Source: CAUZIZ01 sp965222655 (GTDB lineage: Bacteria; Acidobacteriota; UBA6911; RPQK01; JAJDTT01). Taken from it: a stretch of 64,000 nucleotides of DNA. A program made the position numbers and the translations under genes. The notes beneath the pieces were generated by a model that searched no databases, had not been told where the DNA came from, and saw only the letters and a list, made by a program, of their open reading frames with translations. Location of the stretch: contig CBDCUP010000006.1 in the NCBI GenBank assembly GCA_965222655.1, forward strand, positions 558,001 through 622,000. Reading direction: 5' to 3'. Below, one piece after another: positions 51,980 through 60,872 of this stretch (position 1 is its first letter; the number at the start of each line of letters is the position of its first letter).

Positions 51980-54040
51980 CTAGCGTCCCTCCGCGCCAAA
52001 ATCTCGCTGCAACACTGAAAAGACCTGTTGGCTCTGCTGATTGACTTCAGGCAGAGTCAAGGTCCTTTCCGCATCCGCGAAAACCAGACGCAGAGTCAGA
52101 CTTACCTTCTCTTTGGGAACCTTCGGGCCTTGGTAGAGATCGATGAGCTGGATTCTCCGCAATTGCGGAAGTTCCAGCGACTGAACAACCTCTACGAGTT
52201 TACCGTAATCCTGGTTCTTGTCAATGAGAAATGAAAGATCCTGCTCGATCGAGGGTAGTTTCTTCAACTCCACGTAGGTCGGATCGCTCAGACTGCCCGC
52301 ATCCAAGTGACCGGCACGCAGCTCGGCCAGGAATACATCCTGACGAAACTTGTAGTGCTCCTGAAGTCGGGGATGGATCCTCCCTAGAAAGCCTACGGAT
52401 TGATCGCCCAGAAGGAACTCGGCGGCGTAGCCAGGGTGCAGGAAGGGGAAAGCGCCAGTCTTTCGAAACGCGACCGGAGATCCAAAACTCTCCAGCAGGC
52501 TCTCGATCACACCCTTCAGATGGTAGAAGTTGAACTTTTCCTCGGAAGTATCCCAAAAAGGCCGATAGAAGTCTCCAGTCGCGGCCAAACCGAGACGAAC
52601 TTCCTCTTTGACCTCCTCCAGGTTGCCCGACGCATCGGGGATGAACACGCTACCCATCTCATAGAGCCGGACATCCGGATTACCTTGATTGAGGTTGCGC
52701 TGGATCGATTCAACCAGCCCCGACGTCAGACTGTTGCGCAGGTGGGAGTCTTCTTCTGTCAGGGGGTTCGCAATCGGTAACAGCGAAGGGCCCTCGCCCC
52801 AGAAGCGCGCCTCCCGCTCTGGATTGGTGAAGGCATAGTTGATCGCCTCGAAAAAGCCAAATCCTTCAAGTATCGAAGAAAGCAACTGCTCCTTGCGCTG
52901 CGTAGATCGAAAAGCTCCGCTGATCTGAGGGGTGGGATAGGTGCTCGCGATCTGGTCGTAGCCATGGTGACGCGCAACTTCCTCGACCAGATCTTCCTCC
53001 AGCTCCACATCCCCACGGAAGCCGGGAACCAGGACTTGCAGATCGTGATTCTCCTGCTCCTCGACTTTGAACTCGAGACGTCCCAATACCGCGGCCACGA
53101 AGTCGGGGTCGATGGAGATCCCCAGAACGCGGCGAATCCGGTCGGCTCGAAGCTGGATTGTCCGCTGGGGCACAGGGCTCGGATTTTCGTCGACAACGGG
53201 GCCGACACAGCTCCCACCCGTAATCTCTTCAATCAACCGGCAAGCTCGATTGAGAGCCATCCTGGGCGCCTCCGGATCCGCGCCTCGCTCGAAGCGATAA
53301 GAAGCCTCCGTCCGCATTCCGAGCTGCTTCGCGGTTCGGCGAATCGACGCCGGCGCGAAGTAGGCACTCTCCAGCAGGATGGTCCTCGTACTCTCTGAGA
53401 TTTCGCTATTACTTCCGCCCATGACCCCGCCCAGAGCGACCGGCTGGAGGGCGTCGCATATCATCACCATCGACGAGTCCAATTCCCGATCGACATCGTC
53501 GAGTGTCGTGAGGGACTCTCCCTTCCGTGGGGTCCGAACCACAATGCGGTTCTCGGCGAGCTTGTCGTAGTCAAAAGCGTGAAGAGGCTGGCCCATCTCA
53601 AATAGCACGTAGTTCGTGATGTCTACCAAGCTGTTGATGGGTCTTTGCCCCAATGCCTCGAGCCGCCTCCGCATCCAGGCCGGCGACTCACCCATGGTGA
53701 CATCCGTTATGACCCTTGCGGTGTAGCGGGGACAGAGCTCAGGATTCTCGATGGTTATCGTGGTGTCAAAGGACTGAGAGCCGTTCGCTCCGGGTGATTC
53801 CGAGAAATCCGGCGGGCGCAGCTTGAGACTGAACTGAGCCGCGATCTCTCTCGCCACACCTAAGTGGTTGAGGCAATCCGGACGGTTCGCAGTCACCTCC
53901 AGCTCCAGGACACACTCCTCCCCTTCTCCTTCTATCCCCTCCACCGGCAACCCAATCATCGCCAGGGCGTCAGCGAGCTGGTCGAGGTCGAAAAGGTCGA
54001 TGTCGACGAAATCCTGCAGCCAAAGGTAACTGATTTTCAT
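51980..54040 (-). CDS. pheT: Phenylalanyl-tRNA synthetase beta subunit
   Basis: A 686-residue protein. It begins MKISYLWLQDFVDIDLFDLD and passes directly from IEGEGEECVLELEVTANRPD to the B3/B4 editing region (NRPDCLNHLG). The EMAP-like tRNA-binding insert found in the roughly 800-residue enzymes is absent. B5 and the catalytic-like core follow, and the C-terminus holds the FDX-ACB anticodon domain (PSIEQDLSFLIDKNQDYGK to DFGAEGR). It forms an alpha2-beta2 enzyme with PheS. Confidence 0.95.
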   Translation of the reverse strand: MKISYLWLQDFVDIDLFDLDQLADALAMIGLPVEGIEGEGEECVLELEVTANRPDCLNHLGVAREIAAQFSLKLRPPDFSESPGANGSQSFDTTITIENPELCPRYTARVITDVTMGESPAWMRRRLEALGQRPINSLVDITNYVLFEMGQPLHAFDYDKLAENRIVVRTPRKGESLTTLDDVDRELDSSMVMICDALQPVALGGVMGGSNSEISESTRTILLESAYFAPASIRRTAKQLGMRTEASYRFERGADPEAPRMALNRACRLIEEITGGSCVGPVVDENPSPVPQRTIQLRADRIRRVLGISIDPDFVAAVLGRLEFKVEEQENHDLQVLVPGFRGDVELEEDLVEEVARHHGYDQIASTYPTPQISGAFRSTQRKEQLLSSILEGFGFFEAINYAFTNPEREARFWGEGPSLLPIANPLTEEDSHLRNSLTSGLVESIQRNLNQGNPDVRLYEMGSVFIPDASGNLEEVKEEVRLGLAATGDFYRPFWDTSEEKFNFYHLKGVIESLLESFGSPVAFRKTGAFPFLHPGYAAEFLLGDQSVGFLGRIHPRLQEHYKFRQDVFLAELRAGHLDAGSLSDPTYVELKKLPSIEQDLSFLIDKNQDYGKLVEVVQSLELPQLRRIQLIDLYQGPKVPKEKVSLTLRLVFADAERTLTLPEVNQQSQQVFSVLQRDFGAEGR

Positions 54041-54071
54041 CTGTGGAAGTGGCCTCCCGGCACGACACTAA

Positions 54072-54344
54072 GGGTCTGTAAGGAAATAACCGATACACTT
54101 TGCTGGGGTCCCCAGGTACGCTGGCTAGGCGCGAGCGACGCGCATACCCGCTGCGGTATGTAAGGAGCGAGTAACAACGCCAGCGTGCCTGCGGACCCCA
54201 GCCCGCAGGGGCGCGGCGGCGCAGGGGCATCTGCTTTGTTGCCGCTCCTGGAAGATGCGCAGCGGCATCGCCTGCGGCGCGGCGCCTCCCATCTGCCCCC
54301 ACGGCGCTCGCGCCAAAGTGCATCGGTTATTTCCTTACAAGCCC
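54072..54344. mobile_element. 273-bp MITE-like element, family 3, between pheS and pheT
   Basis: The ends GGGTCTGTAAGGAAATAACC and, reversed, GGGCTTGTAAGGAAATAACC match over about 30 bp and are flanked by TAA on each side (54069-54071, 54345-54347). An inner inverted repeat (GGGGTCC...GCTGGC facing GCCAGC...GGACCCC) is present. There is no frame. Three-bp TNA targets are known in the IS1031 group of IS5-family elements; that link is inference. The element lengthens the pheS-pheT spacer to 320 bp, which would disturb translational coupling. Confidence 0.75.
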
Positions 54345-54360
54345 TAACCCCGGATCCGGA

Positions 54361-55392
54361 TCAGAACTGGCTCAGAAATCGTATGTCGTTCTCGAAGAAG
54401 AGGCGTAAATCGTTGACCTGGTACTTGAGGATCGCGATCCGATCGATTCCCATTCCCCAGGCAAAACCCGTATATCGTTCCGTGTCATAGCCGACCATGC
54501 CGAAGACGCGTGGGTGTACCATTCCGGCTCCCATGATCTCAATCCACCCTGTTCTCTTGCACACCCTACAGCCTCGCCCTTCGCAGAAGATACAGCTGAT
54601 GTCTACCTCGGCACCAGGTTCGACAAACGGGAAATAACTGGGTCTGAAGCGCACTCCCAGGTCCGGCGAGAACAGTTCCCGGAGAAATCGCTCTAGAGTG
54701 CCCTTCAGATCGGCCATCGTAATACCCTCTCCCACCACTAGCCCTTCCATCTGGTGAAACATGGGACTGTGAGTAGCATCCACCGAATCCCGCCGGTAAA
54801 CCCGGCCCGGCACCACGATACGGATGGGGGGCTGCTGCCCCTCCATGGTCCGGATCTGGACCGGTGAGGTGTGGGTTCTCAGCAGCAGATTTTCGGTGAT
54901 GTAGAGGGTGTCCTGGGCATCCCTGGCCGGATGTCCCTTGGGTAGATTCAGGGCTTCAAAGTTATAGTAGTCCGACTCGAGTTCGGGTCCCGTTAGCACA
55001 CTGAAACCCATGCGCACGGAGATCTCTTCCATCTCCTGCTGGACCCGCCGCAAGGGATGCGGACGCCCCTGACGAGAAATGTAGCCGGGCAGGGTGACGT
55101 CGATTCCCTCCCCCCCCAACTCGGCCCCATGCTCCTTCTTTGTGAGCTCCTCCCTAAACCGTTCTAGAGCCTCCTCGACTCGGACCTTGAGAAGATTTAG
55201 ATCCTTTCCGGCCTGGGGACGCTCCTCGGCTGGCAGGGTGCCCAACTTGCGCAGTTGGAGGGTGAGCAGACCACGCTGGCGACTCAGGTATTTGTCCCTG
55301 AACTGGGCCAGATCGGCAACAGAGTCCACCGCTTCGAGCTCCTCTTTAAACTGCTCCCAGAGAGGCGCGACAAGGTCTGCGGCTGCGTTCAT
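54361..55392 (-). CDS. pheS: Phenylalanyl-tRNA synthetase alpha subunit
   Basis: 343 residues from ATG 55392 (MNAAADLVAPLWEQFKEELE, AGGGAAG upstream); the frame extends to 55509, but that part is not conserved. The N-terminal coiled coil is followed by the class II core: HPLRRVQQEMEEISVRMGFS (motif 1), THTSPVQIRTM and VDATHSPMFHQMEGLVVGEG (motif 2), and GFAWGMGIDRIAILKYQVND (motif 3). It charges tRNA-Phe. Confidence 0.95.
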   Translation of the reverse strand: MNAAADLVAPLWEQFKEELEAVDSVADLAQFRDKYLSRQRGLLTLQLRKLGTLPAEERPQAGKDLNLLKVRVEEALERFREELTKKEHGAELGGEGIDVTLPGYISRQGRPHPLRRVQQEMEEISVRMGFSVLTGPELESDYYNFEALNLPKGHPARDAQDTLYITENLLLRTHTSPVQIRTMEGQQPPIRIVVPGRVYRRDSVDATHSPMFHQMEGLVVGEGITMADLKGTLERFLRELFSPDLGVRFRPSYFPFVEPGAEVDISCIFCEGRGCRVCKRTGWIEIMGAGMVHPRVFGMVGYDTERYTGFAWGMGIDRIAILKYQVNDLRLFFENDIRFLSQF

Positions 55393-55477
55393 GTCTTCCC
55401 TATTCGATAGCGTGTCACTCCAAACCGTCGAGCGGAAATCGGAGCCATCCGTCCATGGCCTTTTTCTCTCCCCCTTC

Positions 55478-55530
55478 CCAGGGTTGGGAAACCCTGGGCT
55501 GGAAGCCACAATCCCGTTGGGATTGATCTG
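55478..55530. repeat. Paired hairpins between rplT and pheS
   Basis: CCCAGGGTTGGGAAACCCTGGG and CAATCCCGTTGGGATTG lie side by side in the spacer. Neither is followed by a T-run in the direction of transcription. They could be a REP-like pair or an attenuator for pheST; I see no leader peptide or T-box. Confidence 0.5.
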
Positions 55531-55574
55531 TCCTGCGGTGCGGACTTCGACCAGACGGAGTGCTGGGAGGCGAT

Positions 55575-55931
55575 CTACTGGAGGGCGTTTCGAGCGACTT
55601 CGGCAACCTTTGCGAAGGCTTGTGGCTCCCGCACAGCCAAGTCCGCAAGCGTTTTCCGGCTCAGTTCCATCCCTGCTTTCCGCAGGCCATGGATGAACTG
55701 ACTATACGAAAGATCATGGGATCGCGCCGCCGCGTTGACTCGAATAATCCAGAGGCTTCGAAAATCACGTTTCCTCTGTCGACGATCTCGGTAGGCGTAG
55801 GAAAGGGACTTCATCACCTGCTCCTTGGCAGAGCGGTGAAGCTTACTCTTGGTTCCCCAATAGCCCTTTGCTAAGCGAAGGATCTTCTTGCGCCTCTGAA
55901 GTCTCCGGTTTCCTCTCTTTACTCTTGGCAT
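55575..55931 (-). CDS. rplT: 50S ribosomal protein L20
   Basis: A 118-residue protein: MPRVKRGNRRLQRRKKILRL, AKGYWGTKSKLHRSAKEQVM and FIHGLRKAGMELSRKTLADL are diagnostic. It binds 23S rRNA early in 50S assembly and in many bacteria autoregulates the infC-rpmI-rplT operon. The spacing to rpmI is 12 bp. Confidence 0.97.
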   Translation of the reverse strand: MPRVKRGNRRLQRRKKILRLAKGYWGTKSKLHRSAKEQVMKSLSYAYRDRRQRKRDFRSLWIIRVNAAARSHDLSYSQFIHGLRKAGMELSRKTLADLAVREPQAFAKVAEVARNALQ

Positions 55932-55943
55932 CTCGCGTCTTCC

Positions 55944-56135
55944 TTAGAGGTTGAGCATCTTCCGCACACGAGGGGTGTCCGCTGACGACACCTCTGACCA
56001 ACTGTTCAGATTTCGCTTTCTCTTGCGGCTCTTCTTGGTAAGAATATGGCTATGATGGCTGCCTCTCTTCACGATCTTGCCACTTCCCGTAACCTTGAAG
56101 CGCTTCGCGGCAGCTCGATTCGTCTTCAGCTTCAT
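55944..56135 (-). CDS. rpmI: 50S ribosomal protein L35
   Basis: A 63-residue protein: MKLKTNRAAAKRFKVTGSGK, then RGSHHSHILTKKSRKRKRNL, as in all bacterial L35. The 194-bp spacer to infC contains no gene; a leader that regulates L35/L20 could lie there, but I cannot define it. Confidence 0.95.
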   Translation of the reverse strand: MKLKTNRAAAKRFKVTGSGKIVKRGSHHSHILTKKSRKRKRNLNSWSEVSSADTPRVRKMLNL

Positions 56136-56329
56136 GTTGTCACACTCCGGAATATGATTCTAACAGATCTCATCCCGCCAAACGTCCCAATGGACTATAA
56201 CACGTGAAGCGCTAGCGGCGGAGCGGCCCCTCGAGCCCAATCTCTTCGTTAGGCTTCCTTGCAATCGTCCCGACTATGGCTGCGTCAGCGCGCCTCGACC
56301 TCGGGCCCACAGAACTCGATCATCGGGGT

Positions 56330-56860
56330 TCAGCTTCCAGGGGCCCCGGGCTGTTTCTTCGGCGTAAGAATCATCGTCATGGTATGTCCTTCGAGCCTCG
56401 GATGCCCATCTACATCCGCAAGCTCGCTGAGCTCGCCTTGAAGTCGATTCAAGATCTCTCGCCCCAGTTCGGAATGGGTGATTTCCCGGCCTCGGAAAAT
56501 CACAGTCGCCTTGACTCTGGCCTCATCCTTGAGAAAGCGGATGATGTGATTTCGCTTGAACTCATAGTCATGCCGGTCGATCTTGGGTCGAAACTTGACC
56601 TCCTTCACTTGGATGATCTTCTGGTGCTTCCTTGCCTCCTGGGCTTTCTTCCCCTGCTGGTACAGGTATTTCCCATAATCCATGATCCGACAGACCGGAG
56701 GTCTAGCCGTCGGGGCAACTTCCACTAAGTCCAGGTCTTTATCTTGGGCTAGCTGACGTGCTTCCGAGGGGTCCATGACACCCAATTGAGCCCCGTCTTC
56801 GTCGATAACCCGGATTTCCTTTGCCCTGATTCTGAAGTTAACGCGTACCCTTTGTTGGAT
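56330..56860 (-). CDS. infC: Translation initiation factor IF-3, AUC start
   Basis: 176 residues if translation starts at ATC 56860-56858. AGGAGG lies 7 nt upstream, and the frame reads IQQRVRVNFRIRAKEIRVID, EDGAQLGVMDPSEARQLAQD. Starting at the later TTG or ATG (near 56785) would remove the conserved N-terminal 25 residues. An in-frame TGA directly precedes the ATC. Rare start codons (AUU, AUC) are the known basis of IF3 autoregulation. The C-domain is complete (KIDRHDYEFKRNHIIRFLKD, THSELGREILNRL). Confidence 0.93.
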   Translation of the reverse strand: MQQRVRVNFRIRAKEIRVIDEDGAQLGVMDPSEARQLAQDKDLDLVEVAPTARPPVCRIMDYGKYLYQQGKKAQEARKHQKIIQVKEVKFRPKIDRHDYEFKRNHIIRFLKDEARVKATVIFRGREITHSELGREILNRLQGELSELADVDGHPRLEGHTMTMILTPKKQPGAPGS

Positions 56861-56924
56861 AAGTCAGCCTCCTGGTTGTGTGCGTGTGTCGATTCTCCGT
56901 CTACAGGGAACAGATGGCTTCCAA

Positions 56925-58727
56925 CTACGGTTGGGTTGCCTTCTCCCTTATCAAGTCTTGAACCATCGTAGTGAAACTGTCAAGTCCCTTACTTCCTTGA
57001 TCTCCTTCAAGTCGATTCCTCACCGAGACCGTTCCTGACTCTACTTCCCGATCGCCGACGATCAGCATATAGGGAATCTTGTTGATTTGAGCCGACCGAA
57101 TCTTGTAGCCAAGCTTCTCGTTTCTCAGGTCCGCGTCGACCCGGAGAGATTCCAGTCTGAGCTTGTCGCGGACCTCTTCGGCGTAAGCCTGATGCTTTTC
57201 GCTCACCGGGAGAACCAGTGCTTGAACGGGTGCCAACCATATCGGAAAGGCGCCACCGTAGTGCTCTACCAGAATCCCCATGAAGCGCTCCATCGATCCC
57301 AGGAGAGCGCGGTGAAGCATGATCACATGCTGCTCCTTGGAGTCGGGCCCTACGTACGTAATGTTGAAGCGCGCGGGTAGGTTGAAATCGAACTGAAGCG
57401 TCGTCACCTGCCAGGATCGGCCCAGGGCGTCGACCAGGCTGATGTCAATCTTGGGACCATAGAAGGCAGCCTCCCCTTCGTGCCGCTCATAGTCCCAGCC
57501 CTTTTCCGTCAACGCTCGTAGCAAGACTGATTCAGCCCGTTCCCAGTCCTCGCGAGCTCCGGCGTAGTGCCCGGGGTCTTTGGGATCCCATACGGACAAC
57601 ATCACCTCCTGTCGCTCAAAGCCAAAGCTCTGGAGGATGTGCTCTGCCAGATCTAGAGTCTCTACTACCTCGGTAAAGACATGATCAGGATGGCAAAAAA
57701 TGTGGGCGTCGTCCTGAGTAAAACCACGCACCCGCAACATCCCGTGGAGGGTTCCGGATTTCTCATAGCGGTAGACGGTTCCGAACTCGGCCAGTCGGAC
57801 CGGCAGCTCACGATAGCTCCGCTTGGTCGACTGATAGATCAGAATGTGGCCGGGACAGTTCATCGGCTTGAGGACGTACTCCTCCTCAGCCATCGGGAGG
57901 GTATACATGTTCTCGAGGAAATAGTCGTAGTGTCCCGAGGTCTTCCAGAGATCACTCTTGGCGATATGCGGAGTATAGACAAAACTGTATCCGCGGTCCT
58001 CGTGTTCGATACGTAAGAATTCCTCTATCAGCGCACGTACCTTCGCCCCTTTCGGATGCCAGAAAATGAGACCTGGCGCCACCTGATCTTGGATCGAATA
58101 CAGATCCAGGTCCCTTCCCAAGCGCCGATGATCCCGCTTTCGCGCCTCCTCCATCCTGCTCAAATAGTCATCCAGTTCCTCCTGAGTAAAAAAGGAGGTC
58201 CCGTAGATGCGCTGCAGCTGCTCCCGATGTTCGTCACCCTTCCAGTAGGATCCGGCAATGGACAGCAGCTTGAAGGCCCCCAGCTGAGAAGTGGAAACCA
58301 CGTGCGGACCGGTGCAGAAATCGACCAGATGTCCCAATCGAAAGTGTGAAAGCACCTGCCCCGTTCGGTCTTGCACCAGCTCAGACTTCAATCGCTCGCC
58401 TTTAGCCTGGAAGAACGCCAGCGACTCCTCCTGTTCGACAATCTCAGGCTCGAACGCAATGTCCTGCTGTCTCAAAGCCTCCATCTTCTCCTCGATCTTT
58501 GCCAGATCGTCGTCGCTCAGGCGATGAGGCATATCGAAATCGTAGTAGAAGCCTTCACTGGTAGGAGGACCTATTCCAAGATGCACTTCGGGGTAGAGCT
58601 CTGTCACGGCCAGAGCCATCAAGTGGGAGGTGGAATGACGGAGGATTCCCAGGGCCTCGTCAGGATTCGGAACTTCTTGGACAGTTCCGTCTCTCTCGAC
58701 GATTCGAAGACTTCTTACGGGGACCAC
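56925..58727 (-). CDS. thrS: Threonyl-tRNA synthetase without TGS domain
   Basis: A 600-residue protein. It starts almost directly with the N2 editing domain (LRHSTSHLMALAVTELYPEV, HLGIGPPTSEGFYYDF), so the 60-residue TGS domain is reduced or lacking. The core has motif 1 (EFLRIEHEDRGYSFVYTPHI), zinc ligand Cys in MNCPGH, motif 2 (YEKSGTLHGMLRVRGFTQDD) and motif 3 (LHRALLGSMERFMGILVEH). A C-terminal anticodon domain follows. The start is a GTG with a weak ribosome site. A tRNA-Val gene lies just upstream. Confidence 0.95.
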   Translation of the reverse strand: MVPVRSLRIVERDGTVQEVPNPDEALGILRHSTSHLMALAVTELYPEVHLGIGPPTSEGFYYDFDMPHRLSDDDLAKIEEKMEALRQQDIAFEPEIVEQEESLAFFQAKGERLKSELVQDRTGQVLSHFRLGHLVDFCTGPHVVSTSQLGAFKLLSIAGSYWKGDEHREQLQRIYGTSFFTQEELDDYLSRMEEARKRDHRRLGRDLDLYSIQDQVAPGLIFWHPKGAKVRALIEEFLRIEHEDRGYSFVYTPHIAKSDLWKTSGHYDYFLENMYTLPMAEEEYVLKPMNCPGHILIYQSTKRSYRELPVRLAEFGTVYRYEKSGTLHGMLRVRGFTQDDAHIFCHPDHVFTEVVETLDLAEHILQSFGFERQEVMLSVWDPKDPGHYAGAREDWERAESVLLRALTEKGWDYERHEGEAAFYGPKIDISLVDALGRSWQVTTLQFDFNLPARFNITYVGPDSKEQHVIMLHRALLGSMERFMGILVEHYGGAFPIWLAPVQALVLPVSEKHQAYAEEVRDKLRLESLRVDADLRNEKLGYKIRSAQINKIPYMLIVGDREVESGTVSVRNRLEGDQGSKGLDSFTTMVQDLIREKATQP

Positions 58728-58812
58728 TGTGATCTAAATTCCTGGCCTTTCATCGCTGTCGTCTGGAGCTGTCTACGCTTTCGTAACTCGCAATCTCAAG
58801 AAGACGAAAAAA

Positions 58813-58887
58813 TGGTAGGTGCGAGCGGATTTGAACCGCTGACCCCTTCCGTGTCAGGGAAGTGCTCTCCCCCTGAGCTACGCACCT
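58813..58887 (-). tRNA. tRNA-Val (GAC)
   Basis: A 75-nt cloverleaf on the minus strand with acceptor AGGTGCG/CGCACCT, D-arm GCTC...GAGC, anticodon stem CTTCC/GGAAG with loop CTGACAC (anticodon GAC), T-arm with GTTCAAATC, discriminator A and an encoded CCA. It lies between hup and thrS on the same strand. Confidence 0.93.
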
Positions 58888-58933
58888 ACACAAAGAAACA
58901 GATTTGCAGAACCTATCTCCCCGTCTCAGAATC

Positions 58934-58981
58934 TAAAAAAACAGACAGGGCGGCGACTCGGTTCTGCGGTTCGCCCTTTTT
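58934..58981. terminator. Possible terminator downstream of hup
   Basis: GGGCG and CGCCC are separated by about 19 bases. On the minus strand the stem is followed by TGTCTG and seven Ts; on the plus strand it is followed by five Ts. It fits a terminator after the HU gene and before the tRNA. The stem is short. Confidence 0.4.
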
Positions 58982-59029
58982 CGGATCATCGACACTTGCG
59001 CCGAGCCGTCGAAGAACGACCGTCGAGAT

Positions 59030-59302
59030 CTATTGCACTCCATCTTTCAGAGCCTTGCCAGCCGCGAACTTCACTACCTTTTTGGCTGCAATCTGGATAG
59101 CGGCACCGGTCTGGGGGTTACGCCCGGTCCTGGCCTCTCTCTTGCTCGTTGAAAATGTACCGAAACCGACAACAGTGACCTTTTCCCCCTGCTTCAACGC
59201 ACTCTGCACGTTGTCCACCAAGGAATCCAGCGAACTCTGGGCCTGAGTCTTGGTGATAGCAGCATCACGGGCGATCGCATCGATCAAGTCACCTTTGTTC
59301 AT
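59030..59302 (-). CDS. hup: HU family DNA-binding protein
   Basis: A 90-residue protein: MNKGDLIDAIARDAAITKTQ, VTVVGFGTFSTSKREARTGR, NPQTGAAIQIAAKKVVKFAA. This is a complete HU/IHF fold with the beta-arm RTGRNPQTG. It is a nucleoid protein that bends DNA as a dimer. Confidence 0.97.
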   Translation of the reverse strand: MNKGDLIDAIARDAAITKTQAQSSLDSLVDNVQSALKQGEKVTVVGFGTFSTSKREARTGRNPQTGAAIQIAAKKVVKFAAGKALKDGVQ

Positions 59303-59339
59303 CTCTCTCCTCCTCTGGATTAGAAATCGTTCATGTGGT

Positions 59340-60596
59340 TTACGCCACCTTCTTCAGAAAGTGGCTTCGTAGTTGCTCAATTCCCCGGTCAAATTGCTTG
59401 GATCGAATCGCCTGGTTCAACCGCCTATAGAAGTCGGAGCTCAGCACTACATTCGGATCATCGGAGACATTCTCAAACAAGAAATTGGTAACGAACTCCT
59501 CACTGGGTGATTGGACATCGGGAACGATGCCGGAGTTTCTGATCGTCCGGTCCTGGATCGGCTTTCCGTTTGGCCTGAGATAGAGTTGCGTTGAAACGAA
59601 AACAACCGAACCGCCGTCGAGCCTGAACAGTTCCTGCAGCGACCCTCGGCCATCCGTCTTGCCACCGACAACCTCCGCAACCTCGTTATCCCGCAGCGCG
59701 GCCGTGAAAATCTCCGCCGCTCCACTGGTTCCGCCGTTCGTCAACACCACAATCGGAATCTGGGATATGACAGCAGCTACTTCCGAGCGAAACTCGACGG
59801 GCTCACTCTTCCGGTCCTTGAGCGTCGCGATGATCTTGTCCTTCTCTACCAGCAGATCTGCAACCCGAATCGCCTCCGGCATCTCTCCCTGAGCCGTACT
59901 TCTAACATCGACCAGAAGACCCTTGATCCCAGATGAGATCAGCATCCGGAGCTTCGACTCGACGGAGCTGCTAATCCCGGCTTCGAAGTGGGGTAGACGG
60001 ATCACTCCGATTCCGGGCTCCTGGATTCGAGCCTGAACCTCACCCAACGCCTCCTCCTGGCGCACCAACTCGAGTGCCGCCGGCGATTTCCTGGCGCGAA
60101 TGACGCGAAGCGCCACAGCAGTACCGGGTGCCCCACGCAGCCTCCGTCTTGCCTCCCACAGACTCATCTTAGTCGTGAGCCGCCCATCGATCGACTCAAT
60201 CATATCGCCAGACCGCAGGCCGACCCGGTCAGCAGGACCCTCAGGCTGGCTGGAGACGATGTACACATAACTGTAGCGCTTGGACACTACCAAGCCGACC
60301 GATCCAGCCTCCTCGCGCACGCTCAGCTTCTCGTACTCTTCCCTGGGCACAAAACTGGAATAGGGATCGAGCGCCTCCATCATTCCGTGCAGGGCACCCA
60401 ACATGGCGGTCTCCATATTGGGTGGCTCCACATAGTCTTCGCTGACCTTCGTCAAAACGTTGGTAAAGATAGCGAGGTTTTCATAAGAGCCATCTTTGGC
60501 CGAAACCTTGTCCATGATTCCGCCCACGAGGCCGTAGAGCACCACGAGCGCGGAAAGAAACAGGATCGTCAGCTTACCCTTCGCAAACACTACCAT
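59340..60596 (-). CDS. S41 (CtpA-like) periplasmic protease homologue, active site altered
   Basis: About 418 residues from ATG 60596. It has an N-terminal anchor (KLTILFLSALVVLYGLVGGI), a PDZ domain (VSKRYSYVYIVSSQPEGPAD, RVGLRSGDMIESIDGR) and an S41 core (GIGVIRLPHFEAGISSSVES). The usual Ser motif (TASASE or SASASE) reads TNGGTSGAAEI here, and the usual KTFGKGSVQ reads KTDGRGSLQ. Both the Ser position and the Lys position therefore appear substituted (Gly and Arg), though TSG leaves one Ser nearby. It may be an inactive homologue or use a shifted Ser. It is divergent from ruvX. Confidence 0.8.
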   Translation of the reverse strand: MVVFAKGKLTILFLSALVVLYGLVGGIMDKVSAKDGSYENLAIFTNVLTKVSEDYVEPPNMETAMLGALHGMMEALDPYSSFVPREEYEKLSVREEAGSVGLVVSKRYSYVYIVSSQPEGPADRVGLRSGDMIESIDGRLTTKMSLWEARRRLRGAPGTAVALRVIRARKSPAALELVRQEEALGEVQARIQEPGIGVIRLPHFEAGISSSVESKLRMLISSGIKGLLVDVRSTAQGEMPEAIRVADLLVEKDKIIATLKDRKSEPVEFRSEVAAVISQIPIVVLTNGGTSGAAEIFTAALRDNEVAEVVGGKTDGRGSLQELFRLDGGSVVFVSTQLYLRPNGKPIQDRTIRNSGIVPDVQSPSEEFVTNFLFENVSDDPNVVLSSDFYRRLNQAIRSKQFDRGIEQLRSHFLKKVA

Positions 60597-60872
60597 AGCT
60601 AATACTCTCAAGTTCTAAGTGCGCTAAGATTATAACCTAGGCGGAAGAGCGCTGGAAAGGAGAAAGTGTAAGGGCTAGAAGCCTGAACGGCAAGAATTAA
60701 TTTACTAATCAAATAGTAAAATCTAGTAGGATCGTTCCAGGTTCCCCCGATTTTTTCGCTGATTGGACAGCCCTGCGCCTCGGAATCGAGAAAGTCTGGC
60801 TTCGATTCCCACTTTTTCACTTCAATCAGCCCTATTGAGCAGTCCCCGGAGCAATCTCCGGGCTGATTTCAC

